From Pseudonocardia sp. ICBG1293 (GTDB lineage Bacteria; Actinomycetota; Actinomycetes; Mycobacteriales; Pseudonocardiaceae): 64,000 bases of DNA. Position 1 is the first letter of the stretch. Every line of letters starts with the position of its first letter. The position numbers were made by a program, and so were the translations under genes. Location: positions 1 through 64,000 of the forward strand of contig NZ_JAHLEL010000008.1 in the NCBI RefSeq assembly GCF_020131355.1, written 5' to 3'. Positions 52,503 through 62,246 of this stretch are shown piece after piece. The notes beneath the pieces were generated by a model. The model was given only the letters and a program-made list of their open reading frames with translations, was not told the DNA's origin and did not search any database.

Positions 52503-53459
52503 TCAGAGCGCGCGCAGCCGGCCCGCCAGCTCACCCTCGAAGAACGCGAAGAACTCCTCGACGTCCGGTCCGGCGCTGATCAGCGCCAGCCGGTCGTAGC
52601 CGGCGTCGGCGAAGCCCCGCACCGTCTCGACGTGGGTCTCGACGTCCGGGCCCGCCCCGAACGCCTCGGCCATGTCCTCCGTGCGCACGAAGGCCGTGGC
52701 CGCCTCGAAGTTGCGTACGTTCGGCAGCTCGGACTGGATCTTCCAGCCGGTGGGGCCGAACCGGAACAGCCGGTGCGCGGACTCCAGCGCCGCGTCGACG
52801 GTGCCGGCGTAGGCCAGCGGGACCTCGGCGTAGCGGGCGCCGGTGCCACCGGCGGCGGTGTAGGCCTCGATCAGGTCGGTGCGCGGCTCGGTGACGAACA
52901 GGGCGTCCCCCAGCTCGCCGGCGATCCGCGCCGCCTTCGGCCCGCCCGCGGCGACGGCGATCTCCGGCAGCGTCTCGGGCAGGTCGAACACCCGCGCGTC
53001 CTCGATCGACAGGTGCGTGCCGCGGTAGGTCCGGTAGCCGCCGGACCAGAGCAGCCGGATGATCTCCAGCGCCTCGCGGAACATCTCGTGCCGCACGCCG
53101 ACGACCGGCCACGGGTGCCCGGTGACGTGCTCGGACAGCTGCTCGCCCGAGCCGACGCCGAGGGTGAACCGGCCCTCGGACAGCAGCGCGGTCGTCGCGG
53201 CCGCCTGGGCGATGATCGCCGGGTGGTAGCGGATCGTCGGGCAGGTCACGCCGGTGGCCAGGCCGATCCGCTCGGTCCGCATCGCGATCGCGGCGAGGAT
53301 CGACCAGGCGAAGCCGGAGTGCCCGTGGCTCTCCAGCCACGGGTGGTAGTGGTCGGAGATCTCGACGAAGTCGAAACCGGCCTCCTCGGCCCGGACGGCC
53401 TGGCGGACCATCTCCTGCGGCGAGTAGGCCTCGGCGAAGAGCTTGAAGCCGATCTGCAC
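52503..53459 (-). CDS. LLM class F420-dependent oxidoreductase
   Basis: This encodes a 318-residue TIM-barrel enzyme of the luciferase-like/F420 glucose-6-phosphate dehydrogenase group. It begins VQIGFKLFAEAYSPQEMVRQ, has FVEISDHYHPWLESHGHSGF, GVTCPTIRYHPAIIAQAAAT and the cofactor region FTLGVGSGEQLSEHV. The pattern GFKLFAE plus SDHYHPW is close to F420-dependent enzymes such as Fgd. It is cytosolic with an unidentified substrate. The GTG at 53459 follows GAGGAGAGG. The upstream MDR gene may be co-transcribed across a 52-base gap. Confidence 0.9.
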   Translation of the reverse strand: MQIGFKLFAEAYSPQEMVRQAVRAEEAGFDFVEISDHYHPWLESHGHSGFAWSILAAIAMRTERIGLATGVTCPTIRYHPAIIAQAAATTALLSEGRFTLGVGSGEQLSEHVTGHPWPVVGVRHEMFREALEIIRLLWSGGYRTYRGTHLSIEDARVFDLPETLPEIAVAAGGPKAARIAGELGDALFVTEPRTDLIEAYTAAGGTGARYAEVPLAYAGTVDAALESAHRLFRFGPTGWKIQSELPNVRNFEAATAFVRTEDMAEAFGAGPDVETHVETVRGFADAGYDRLALISAGPDVEEFFAFFEGELAGRLRAL

Positions 53460-53511
53460 GACGGGTGTCCTCTCCTCGGGTGTGCCCGGTGGGTTCCCCC
53501 GGGGTCCCCGA

Positions 53512-54459
53512 TCACTCCTGCGGCAGCAGGACGATCTTCCCGGCGGTGTGCCGCCGCTCCAGCTCGGTGTAGGCGTCACGGACCCCGTCGAGCGGGAACC
53601 GGTCGGCGATCGTGACCTCCAGGGCGCCGTCGGCGACGAGCGCGCCGAGCGCGGCGAGGTCGTCGCGCCCCGAGGCGTCGGCGGTGCCCCGGGTGGCCGC
53701 ACCGTGGGTCCGCGCCCCCTCGACGTCGATGATGGTGTTGATCCGCTCCGGGGCGATGCCGAGCTCGCGGGCGAGCGCGACGTAGCCGCCGCCGTACAGG
53801 TCGACGAAGGCGTGCACCCGGTCCGGCACCGCGGCGCGCAGGTTCGCCAGCGTCCGTTCCGGGGTGTCCCCGTAGGCCACCGGCGTCACGGCCATCTCGC
53901 GCAGCCGCGCGTGGTTGCGCTCCGAGGCGATCCCGACGACCTCCACGTCGCGCAGTGTCAGCAGCTGCACGGCGATCTGCCCCACCCCACCCGCGGCGCC
54001 GGAGACGAGCACCGTCTCGCCCGGCTGCGGGTCCACCGACGCGACCGACGCGACCGCAGCCGTCCCGGCGACGTAGAGCGCGCCTGCCGTCACGGCGTCG
54101 AGCCCGGCCGGGCGGCGCAGGACCTGCTCGGCGGGCACGTCGACGTGGGTGGCCTGGGAGGCGCGGTCGTCGGTCCAGCCGAAGACGTCGTCACCCGGCT
54201 CGACGTCGGTGACGCCCTCGCCGACCGCGGCGACGACCCCGGCCCAGTCGCTGCCCTGCCCGCTGGGGAACGTGCTGGGCCAGGTGTCGGCGAAGACGCC
54301 CTCGCGCACCGCGGTCTCACCCGGGTTGATCCCGGCCGCGTGCACCTCGACCAGGACGCGACCCGGGCGGGGATCGTCGAACCCGACGCCGGTCACGTAC
54401 AGCTCGTCGACACCGCCGTACCGGTCGAACCGCACGGCCCTGCCCTCGCGTGTGCTCAT
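53512..54459 (-). CDS. NADP-dependent MDR oxidoreductase (zinc-less quinone reductase type)
   Basis: This encodes a 315-residue enzyme. It shows VEVHAAGINPGETAVREG, GSDWAGVVAAVGEGV, the nucleotide motif VLVSGAAGGVGQIAVQLL and a C-terminal FPLDGVRDAYTELERRHTAGKIVL typical of quinone oxidoreductase-like MDR members. No structural zinc cysteines are present. It probably reduces enones or quinones in the cytosol. It lies on the same strand as the LLM oxidoreductase, downstream of an amidohydrolase. Confidence 0.88.
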   Translation of the reverse strand: MSTREGRAVRFDRYGGVDELYVTGVGFDDPRPGRVLVEVHAAGINPGETAVREGVFADTWPSTFPSGQGSDWAGVVAAVGEGVTDVEPGDDVFGWTDDRASQATHVDVPAEQVLRRPAGLDAVTAGALYVAGTAAVASVASVDPQPGETVLVSGAAGGVGQIAVQLLTLRDVEVVGIASERNHARLREMAVTPVAYGDTPERTLANLRAAVPDRVHAFVDLYGGGYVALARELGIAPERINTIIDVEGARTHGAATRGTADASGRDDLAALGALVADGALEVTIADRFPLDGVRDAYTELERRHTAGKIVLLPQE

Positions 54460-54506
54460 GTCGGGCAGCGTTCCCGCTGTGCCACCGGCTGCACCGATGA
54501 GCCGGG

Positions 54507-55790
54507 TCACACCGTCGGGTGCAGCTGCGCGGAGCCGCCGGTGACCGTGCGCACGCCGCCCTTGAGCACCCAGCGGACCGGTGCGAGGGACGCGACCGCC
54601 GTGCCCGGGTCCGGCGCGTCCAGGCAGACCAGGTCGGCCGGGGCGCCGGCGACGACCCCGGTGGTCCGGGCCGGTGCGCCGAGCACCCGGGCCGCCCGGG
54701 GCCCCACCAGGTCCAGGCAGGCCGCCAGCTGCTCGGGCGACGCCTGGTGGGTCAGGTTGGCGTAGAGGTTGGCCATCCGGACCAGCGAACCGGCGCCGTA
54801 GGGGGTGAAGGCGTTGCGGACGTTGTTCGTGGCCACCGCAGCCGCCGCGTCGCGTTCGACGAGCCGGTCCAGGACGACGACCCCGCGCGGGGCACCGGCA
54901 CCGGTCCGCCGCCCGGTGAGGAACAGGTCGGTCGAGGGCAGTGCGACGACGCCGACACCGGTCCCGGCGCAGCGGTCCAGCACCGCGGCCCGCCGGTCCG
55001 GCTCCAGGAACGACCAGGCCGTCCCGTGGCCCGCGGTGACCCGTCCGCCGAGCCCCGCGCGTTCGGTCAGCGCGCACAGCGTGCCGATCAGCGCGCCCTC
55101 GGCGGTCCCGTCGAACAGGTCCAGGTGCAGGTCGACGTCGGCGTCGTGGTCGGCGGCCAGCCCGAACACGCGGTCCAGCTGACCCGCGGGGTCGTCGTCG
55201 GCGTAGGGGGCACCGCCCACGACGGTGCGCCGACCCGCCGCGCGCGCCTCGCCCAGTGCCTCGTCGAGCAGCCGGGCGGTATCCGGTGAGCCGGTCAGGC
55301 CGTCCTGGGCGAACACGCAGATCTCGACGTCGACCGCCCAGGCCCAGTCGGCGGCGGCCCGCAGCACCCCCTCCAGCCCACGCCGCCCGACCGTCGGGTC
55401 CAGCTCGACGTGGGTCCGGATTCGGGTGGTGCCGTGCGCGACGCAGGACGCCAGGACGGCCCCGGCACGGGTGGCGACGTCGTCGACGGTGAAGTCCGCC
55501 TTCATCGCCGCGGTCTCGGCCATCGCGTCCTCGACCGTGCCGCCGGACCAGGAGCAGCGGTCCGCGGTCAGTGCCTTGTCCAGGTGCAGGTGCGCGTCGA
55601 CGAGGCCGCCCACGACCAGCCGGTCCCCCGCGTCGATCCCGGGCAGCCCGTCCGGCACCACCCCGCCCACCGACCGGATCCGGCCGCCGGCCAGCACGAT
55701 GTCGACGGCCCCGTCACGGCCGGGGACGCGGGCACGCCGGACGACGGTGACGGCCGGGTCGGGGGTCGCCGGTGCGGCGCAGGTGCTCAC
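54507..55790 (-). CDS. Amidohydrolase family protein (cytosine deaminase-like)
   Basis: This encodes about 427 residues of the metal-dependent amidohydrolase superfamily, subgroup of cytosine deaminase and N-isopropylammelide hydrolase. Metal ligands are seen in GGLVDAHLHLDKA, RIRTHVELDP, DVDLHLDLF, RVTAGHGTAW and ALPSTDLFLTGR. The DKALT segment following the HxH is the cytosine-deaminase pattern. It would deaminate or hydrolyse a heterocyclic amine. The GTG at 55790 (VSTCAAPATPD) is the best available start, but its ribosome site is weak and the frame is open upstream. Confidence 0.82.
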   Translation of the reverse strand: MSTCAAPATPDPAVTVVRRARVPGRDGAVDIVLAGGRIRSVGGVVPDGLPGIDAGDRLVVGGLVDAHLHLDKALTADRCSWSGGTVEDAMAETAAMKADFTVDDVATRAGAVLASCVAHGTTRIRTHVELDPTVGRRGLEGVLRAAADWAWAVDVEICVFAQDGLTGSPDTARLLDEALGEARAAGRRTVVGGAPYADDDPAGQLDRVFGLAADHDADVDLHLDLFDGTAEGALIGTLCALTERAGLGGRVTAGHGTAWSFLEPDRRAAVLDRCAGTGVGVVALPSTDLFLTGRRTGAGAPRGVVVLDRLVERDAAAAVATNNVRNAFTPYGAGSLVRMANLYANLTHQASPEQLAACLDLVGPRAARVLGAPARTTGVVAGAPADLVCLDAPDPGTAVASLAPVRWVLKGGVRTVTGGSAQLHPTV

Positions 55791-55964
55791 CCGGTGAACA
55801 CTGTCTCCCCCGCCGGGATCCCGCAGGTCGACCGGTGGACAACCGGCCGACGCCCGGTACGGTGATCCCATCATCGACGCGGCCGCACCGTCCCGGGCTC
55901 GCGGCCCCGCCCCATCCGGCAGGCGGGGTCGTCGACCCGTCGCGCCCGCGGTCGGCGGGTCGTC

Positions 55965-56375
55965 GTGACCACGGCCGAGCCCGGGCGCCGGCGTCCGGCG
56001 CACGCCGGGAGCTGGCCGGAGCCGCTCTCACGGGTCAGCCTGCGCGAGCACAGCCCGGTGCCCGGGGTCACCGTCCTCGAGGTGATCGGTGACGTCGACC
56101 TCGCCGAGGCCGACGCGATCCGGGTCCGGATGTCGGAGATGCTGCACCAGACCCGGCCCGCGAGGGCGTTGCTGGACCTGTCCGGGGTCGGTTTCCTCGG
56201 GTCGCACGGCCTGACCGCCGTGGTCCGCTCCTCCCGGGCGGCGGGCGAGGCCGGGGTCCGCCTCGACGGGGTGACCGGGCCGGGCAACCGGGCGGTGATC
56301 CGGCCGGTGCGCATGACCGGGCTCGACCAGGTCATCACCTGGTACCCGGACCTCGACACCGCCCTGGGGGCCTGA
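55965..56375 (+). CDS. STAS-domain protein (anti-sigma-factor antagonist-like)
   Basis: This 136-residue protein is a single STAS domain. It has the strand pattern VTVLEVIGDVDLAEADAIRV and the phosphorylatable-serine region ALLDLSGVGFLGSHGLTAVV, where the Ser in FLGSHGL matches the SpoIIAA site. Such proteins bind anti-sigma kinases and are switched by phosphorylation. No partner kinase or sigma factor is nearby. The GTG start follows GGCGGGTCGTC, which gives only a weak ribosome site. Confidence 0.85.
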   Translation: MTTAEPGRRRPAHAGSWPEPLSRVSLREHSPVPGVTVLEVIGDVDLAEADAIRVRMSEMLHQTRPARALLDLSGVGFLGSHGLTAVVRSSRAAGEAGVRLDGVTGPGNRAVIRPVRMTGLDQVITWYPDLDTALGA

Positions 56376-56399
56376 GCCGGTCGTGCACGGGCGGCACCG

Positions 56400-57116
56400 A
56401 TGACCCGGCCGGTCGCCGTCGTGTTCGCCGACGCCTGGACGAGGCCGTCGGCGCAGGACCACACCGACGACACCGAGGCCGTCGCCGACCTGCTGCGCCG
56501 CAGCGGACACGGGTTCGACGTCCGGACCGCCGGTCCGGCGGGCGACCGCCCGTTGCGGGAGGCACTGTCCGATCCGGACACGGTGCTGTTCGCCCACCCC
56601 GGCGCCTCCGGCGACGACGAGGCGGCGTTCCGCAGGCTGCGAGCCGACAAGGGGGCGATCCGCCGGTTCGTCCGCGGTGGCGGGTGCTACCTCGGGGTGT
56701 GCATGGGCGCGTTCCTCGTCGAGCGCGGTTTCCTCAACCTGGTGGACGTCGCGGTCGACGAGTACTGGTCCCGTCCGGGGGCCGATCCGGCCACCCCGGA
56801 CCCGGCCCTGGTGACGGTGCGGTGGCGCGGGGCGGAACGGCGGATGTACTTCCAGGACGGTGGGGTGATCCGGCCGACACGCAGGGTGCTCGCCGACACC
56901 GAGATCCTCGCCACCTACGCCGACGGCACCGTTGCAGCGTGTGTCACCCGTTCCGGCGACGGAGCGGTCGGCATCGTCGGTCCGCACCCGGAGGCCCCGG
57001 CGTCGTGGTTCCACGACCACGGGGTCGAACTGCCGGCGGATCACGATCACGACCTGGGCGACGACCTCGTCGACACCCTGGTGAGAGCGGTACGACGGCC
57101 GTCGTCACGGTCCTGA
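56400..57116 (+). CDS. BPL_N / class I glutamine amidotransferase-like protein
   Basis: This encodes 238 residues. The central GGGCYLGVCMGAFLVERG is a nucleophile elbow with Cys as in class I amidotransferases and the biotin-protein-ligase N-terminal-like (BPL_N) family. GIVGPHPEAPASWF supplies a histidine-glutamate pair. MYFQDGGVIRP resembles the family YxxGG motif. No synthetase or transferase domain is fused. Its substrate is unknown. It ends 120 bases before the polymer synthetase on the same strand and may act with it, but no direct evidence shows this. Confidence 0.75.
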   Translation: MTRPVAVVFADAWTRPSAQDHTDDTEAVADLLRRSGHGFDVRTAGPAGDRPLREALSDPDTVLFAHPGASGDDEAAFRRLRADKGAIRRFVRGGGCYLGVCMGAFLVERGFLNLVDVAVDEYWSRPGADPATPDPALVTVRWRGAERRMYFQDGGVIRPTRRVLADTEILATYADGTVAACVTRSGDGAVGIVGPHPEAPASWFHDHGVELPADHDHDLGDDLVDTLVRAVRRPSSRS

Positions 57117-57169
57117 CGACGAGCTCGTCACCGGTGGCTACGCAGTCCGACCGTTCGGGGTTCACCGGT

Positions 57170-57199
57170 TTGCGAGTGATGATTGCCACGCTCTACCTG
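57170..57199 (+). promoter_or_regulatory. Candidate promoter of the polymer synthetase
   Basis: TTGCGA (57170-57175) and TACCTG (57194-57199) are 18 bases apart in a noticeably less GC-rich stretch, 38 bases before the synthetase ATG. Confidence 0.35.
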
Positions 57200-57236
57200 C
57201 ACTTTTTCCACCCCGACGAGGGGGTAGGCCGGAGAC

Positions 57237-60200
57237 ATGTCCGACGTGTCCAACCGATCGGCCCTCACCGGTGGGGCCGGTGGCGGCGACGACCGCGCCA
57301 CGCAGCCGGGGCAGCCCCAGGTGATCCGCCGGGACCTGCCGTACCGCCCCTCCCCGACCCGACGGCCGGTGCCGAGTCCCCGTCGTCGGGACAGCCGTCC
57401 GCTCGACGACCGCGTGCTCGTCCCCGGCGCCTCCCTGGAGGCCTCCCGGGCGCGGCCCGGCGAGCAGCTCGCCGAGGTCTTCGAGGAGGCCGTCGACCAC
57501 CACCCGGGCTCCGTCGCGGTCGACACCGGCGACGCCGTGCTGACCTTCGCCGAGCTCGACGCCCGCGCCAACCGGCTCGCCCGGCACCTGCACGCGCGTG
57601 GCACCGGCCCCGGTGACGTCGTCGGGCTGCTGCTCGACGACCCGGTGGAGAGCTACACCGCGATGCTCGCGGTGCTCAAGGCCGGCGCCACGTTCGTCCC
57701 GATGGCCGCGGGATTCCCGGCCGACCGGGTCGCGTTCATCCTCGCCGACTCCGAGGCCGGGCTGCTGCTGGTGACCGACAGCGCGCTGGCGAAGGTCGGC
57801 GGGCCCGTGCGGGGCGACGTCGAGATCCTCTCCGTGACCGGAGCCGCGGCCGCCGCCGTCGCCGTCCGCTCCGGCGAGCGCCTGGGCCCGGACACCCGGC
57901 GCGCGCCGGAGGGCGACCACCCGGCCTACCTGATCTACACCTCCGGCTCCACCGGCCGCCCCAAGGGCGTCGTGATCGGGCACCCGGCGATCTGCAACTT
58001 CGTCCGGGTGGCGGCCGCCGAGTACGGCGTGCGCGCAGACGACCGCATGTACCAGGGGCTGACCCTGGCCTTCGACTTCTCGGTCGAGGAGATCTGGACG
58101 TCGTTCCTGACCGGTGCCACGCTCGTCCCGAAACCGGCCGGCGTGTCGCTGGTCGGCGAGGACCTGCACGACTTCCTCGTCGAGCGGCGCGTCACCGCGA
58201 TGTGCGTGGTGCCGACGCTGCTCGCCACGGTCGAGGCCGACCTCGACGCGATCCGGTTCCTGCTCGTCTCCGGTGAGGCCTGCCCGCAGGACCTGATCCG
58301 GCGCTGGTGGACCCCGCAGCGCCGCTTCCTCAACGTCTACGGGCCCACCGAGGCCACCGTCACCGCGACCATGGCGGTGGTGCACCCGGACCGCCCGGTC
58401 ACGATCGGGACGCCGCTGCCGACCTACGCGGCCCTCGTCCTCGACGCCGCCGACCCCACCCGGGTGCTGCCGTTCGGCGAGACCGGGGAGCTGGCCGTGG
58501 CCGGGGTGGGCCTGGCCGACGGCTACCTCAACCGCGACGAGAAGACCGCCGAGGTGTTCGTGCCTGCGCCGGTCGACCTGCCGAACAACCCGTCCGGACT
58601 GATCTACCGCACCGGCGACCTCGCACGGATCAACCCCGGCCGCGAGATCGAGTATCGGGGCCGCATCGACCTGCAGGTGAAGGTGCGCGGCTACCGCATC
58701 GAGCTGTCCGAGATCGAGGCCGTGCTGCAGGACCACCCGTCGGTCGCGATGGCCGTCGTGGACACGTTCGAGCCGACGTCCGGCACGAAGGAGCTGGTCG
58801 GCTACTACAGCCTGGTCCGCGGCGCCGAGCCGCCGACCGATCTGCGGGCCCGTCTGCAGGACCGGCTGCCGTCCTACATAGTGCCCGCCTACCTCGAGCA
58901 CCTCGCGGTCATCCCGATGACCACCAGCGACAAGGCCGACCGCAAGAACCTGCCCGCCCCGACCGGCAGCCGGGTCGCCGCCACCGGACCGGTGGTGGGC
59001 CCGGCGACCGACGTCGAGCGCGGCCTGGTCGCCGAGCTCGCCTCCGCGCTGAGGGTGGAGGCCGCCGAGATCTCGGTCGAGGCCGACTTCTTCGACGAGC
59101 TCGGCGCCACCTCCCTGCTGCTGGCCGGATTCGCCGCCGCCGTGCGCCGCCGCGACGACCTGCCGTCGGTGTCCGCCCGCGACGTCTACCGCCACCCCAC
59201 CGTGCGCCGGCTCTCCGCCGCGCTCGGCGACGTCGCCCCGACGGCGGCGGCGGAGCCGGTCGAGCCGGTGCGCGCCCGTCCGGTGGCGCACGCGCTGACC
59301 GGGGTCGCGCAGCTGCTGTCGCTGCTGGCATCGGGGTTCGCCGCCGCCGCGGTGCTCGTCCTCGGCTACCGCTGGGTCTCCGCCGCGCCCGACGCGTGGG
59401 CGCTGACCGGACGGGCGGCGATCTGGTCCGGCGGGGTGCTCCTCGGTCTGGTGCTGCTGCCCGTGGTCGCCAAATGGACGCTGGTCGGGCGCTTCCGCGA
59501 ACGCCGCATCCCGTTGTGGGGTGCCGCCTACCTGCGGTTCTGGGTGGTCTCGACGCTGATCCGCACCAACCCGATGGCGCTCGCCGCCGGTACCCCGCTG
59601 TACACCGCGTGGCTGCGGCTGCTCGGAGCGCGCATCGGGCGCGGCAGCGCGCTGTTCGGTGCCGTCCCGGTCGCGACCGACCTGGTGCGCGTCGGGGCCC
59701 GCACGATCGTGCACCCCGAGGCGTCGCTGCAGGGCTACCGGGCGGTACCCGGCGCGCTGGAGTTCGGCCCGGTCGGCATCGGCGACGACTGCGTCGTCGG
59801 CGAGGCCGCCGTCCTCGACATCCGGACCTGGATGCAGGACGGGTCGCAGCTGGGCCACGCCTCGGCACTGCGTCCCGGCAGCACCGTGCCCGCCGGCCGG
59901 GTGTGGCACGGCTCGCCCGCGGTCCGTCCGACTCGGACTACCGCGGGCCCGCGGCCGTCGGGGCGGGACGGCTGCGCCGGGTCGTCTACTCGGCGGTGTT
60001 CGCCGGACTCGCCTGGGCCCTCGCCACGGCGGTGTCGGCACTCGTCGTCGCCGCGTTCGCCCGCTTCGCCCCGCGGGTGGCCGGGCTGATCGGGCTGACC
60101 GGTACCGAGATGGGCGCGCACTGGTGGTTCTTCCTGGTCGGCGCCGTCGCGGTGGTGGCGCTGGTCGTCCTCGCGCTGCTGGTGGGCGTGCTCGCGGTAC

Positions 60201-61711
60201 TGACGCTGCCGCGGCTGGCCGCGCTGTTCGTGCCGGTCGACCGGACCTTCCCGCTCTACGGCGTGCGTCACGTCGCCCAGCAGATCGTGACCGGCGTGTC
60301 CAACGCGCGCTTCCTGGTGCTGCTGCTCGGCGACAGCTCGTTCATCACCGGCTACCTGAAGGGCCTGGGCTACGACCTGGACGACCTGCGCCAGACCGGG
60401 TCGAACTTCGGCACCCAGCTCCGTCAGGAGTCGCCGCGGCACGCCCGCGTCGGCACCGGGACGATCGTCTCCGACGGCCTGCGGATGATGAACACCGAGC
60501 TGTCGCACGACTCGTTCCGGATCCGCCCGGTGCGGCTGGGCCGGGACAACTTCGTCGGCAACGACGTGCACCTCCCGCCGGACGCCCGGATCGGCGACGA
60601 CGTGCTGCTCGCGACCAAGGTCATGGTCCCGGTCGACGGTCCGGTGCGGACCGGGGTGGGACTGCTCGGCTCCCCGCCGATGGAGATCCCGCGCACCGGC
60701 ACGGGACCGCACCCGAACCACCCGGCGACCGACGAGGAGCTGGCCCACCGGCTGCGGTCGAAGAACCGCTACAACGCCTCCACGGTGGTCGTCACGGTGC
60801 TGCTGCGCGCGCTCGGCGTCGCGGTCGCGCTGGTCCCGCTCGGTGTCTCGGTGGCGCTGTGGCCGGTGTGGGGCCTGTGGGCCCTCGGCCCGGCCGTGTT
60901 CCTCGGACCGCTGCTGCTCATGGTGTGGTCCGCACTGCTAGAGCGCGCCACGCTCGGCTTCCGCGGCCTGCAGCCGCGGACGGCGTCGATCTACGACCGC
61001 TACTTCTGGTTCCACGAGCGGCTCTGGAAGCTCTACGTCCGTCCGGTGCTGGCCGGGACCCCGATGCTCGTGTGGCGCAACCGGCTCGCCGGGCTGACCG
61101 CCGGCAGGCGGGTGTTCGACGACGGCGCTGCCCTCCCGGAGAAGAGCCTGGTCTGTCTGGGCGACGACGTGGTGCTCAACGCGGGGTCGGTCCTGCAGTG
61201 CCACTCGCTGGAGGACGGCCGCTTCGAGTCCGGCCGGATCCGGGTCGGCGACGGCGTGTCCGTCGGCGTGCGGGCGTTCGTGCACTACTCCACCGACCTC
61301 GGCGACGGCGCGACGCTGGCCGCCGACTCGTTCCTGATGAAGGGTGAGCAGGTGGGCCCGGGCGAGCGCTGGGGTGGCAACCCGGCCGAGCCGGAGGCCG
61401 ACGACGCGCCGGTGCCCGACCACCGGTCGGCGGCGGCCGCGGAGCTCCCGGTCCCGGTCTCGGTCGTGCCCGTGCTGACCCAGCCGTTCACCGAGGAGGT
61501 GTTCCTGTCGCGGGTGCAGCAGTACCTGGAGCTGCACGACGTCGCCTGGGCCACCAACGCCTCGGTCGCGGTCCTCGACACGCTGGCCCGCAGCCTCGGG
61601 TCCGACGCCCGCGACGATCTCGCCCGGCACCTGCCGTCCGGGCTGCGGGCCCAGGTCCCGTCGCTGACCGGGTACGGCTCGCGACCCGGCCAGCACGCCG
61701 TCGACGACTGA
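57237..61711 (+). CDS. Pls/PosA-family non-ribosomal peptide homopolymer synthetase (frame break near 59922)
   Basis: This is a membrane peptide synthetase of the epsilon-polylysine synthetase type, about 1491 residues once one base is restored. An adenylation domain (about 70-590) has IYTSGSTGRPKGV, YGPTEATVT, YRTGDLARI and DRKNLP. A carrier domain has LGATSL with Ser626 for phosphopantetheine. About six helices alternate with three hexapeptide-like (LbH) condensation modules, C1-C3. My hand alignment of the pocket gives D-F-E-C-L-S-V-V-T-K; the Glu suits a cationic amino acid. At 59922-59925 the frame breaks after SPAVR; one extra C restores VPSDSDYRGPAA. No thioesterase domain is seen, as in Pls. 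Confidence 0.88.
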
Positions 61712-61763
61712 CCCGACGACCCCGGAAACCGGTTGTGCACTATTGACGACACCCCCTCCGCAA

Positions 61764-61782
61764 GGGACCGTGAACCGGTCCC
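61764..61782. promoter_or_regulatory. Small dyad upstream of the haemoglobin gene
   Basis: GGGACC and GGTCCC (61764-61769, 61777-61782) form a dyad with a 7-base spacer 24 bases before the haemoglobin start. It could be an operator or leader hairpin. A less GC-rich TTGTGCACTATTGAC upstream may hold the promoter. Confidence 0.3.
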
Positions 61783-61805
61783 GACAACGGAGTTGGAGTG
61801 ACGTC

Positions 61806-62204
61806 ATGCCCGAGCAGACCCTGTACGACCGCCTCGGCGGCATCTACGCGATCGCCGGGGCGGTCGACATCCTGGTCGACCGGCTCTTCGCGAACGCCTC
61901 GGTCAACGCGAACGAGGGGGTGCACGCCCACCACGGCGTGCCCGCCAACGCACCCGGCTACAAGTTCCTGGTGACCGCCTGGTCGGTCCAGGCCGCGGGC
62001 GGGCCGCCCTGCTACCCCGGCCTGGACATGGTGACGGCGCACGAGAACCTGGCCATCACCGACGAGCAGTTCGACGCCGTGGCCCTGGAGATCTCCTCCA
62101 CGCTGAACTTCTGCGGGGTGCCCACGGCCGAGCACACCGAGTTCATGGAGATCATCGAGCGCTACCGGCCCGAGGTGGTGCGACAGCAGCCCTCGGCCGC
62201 CTGA
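61806..62204 (+). CDS. glbN: Group 1 truncated haemoglobin
   Basis: This encodes a 132-residue 2-on-2 globin. It has LYDRLGGIYAIAGAVDILVDRLF and the E-helix region ending KFLVTAWSVQAAGGPPCYPG. The proximal histidine lies in MVTAHENLAIT, the TrHbN pattern. These proteins bind O2 and convert NO to nitrate or handle reactive species in the cytosol. The ATG at 61806 follows GGAGTTGGAGTGACGTC. It lies 94 bases after the polymer synthetase, which may be coincidental. Confidence 0.88.
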   Translation: MPEQTLYDRLGGIYAIAGAVDILVDRLFANASVNANEGVHAHHGVPANAPGYKFLVTAWSVQAAGGPPCYPGLDMVTAHENLAITDEQFDAVALEISSTLNFCGVPTAEHTEFMEIIERYRPEVVRQQPSAA

Positions 62205-62208
62205 CCGG

Positions 62209-62246
62209 CCGGTCCCGGGGCGTGCCCGCCGCACCCCCGGGACCGG
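62209..62246. terminator. Bidirectional hairpin between haemoglobin and LysR genes
   Basis: CCGGTCCCGGGG (62209-62220) and CCCCGGGACCGG (62235-62246) form a perfect 12-base stem with a 14-base loop, filling the space between the two converging stops. Confidence 0.7.

Noticed and set aside
54507..56003. An N-terminal extension of the amidohydrolase to 56003
   Set aside because: The extra 71 residues are low complexity and overlap the start of the divergent STAS gene; the domain begins naturally after the GTG at 55790.
57162..60041. A 959-codon minus-strand frame opposite the polymer synthetase
   Set aside because: It is the antisense shadow of the adenylation and carrier domains, with Val/Asp/Arg/His-rich composition and no recognisable motif.
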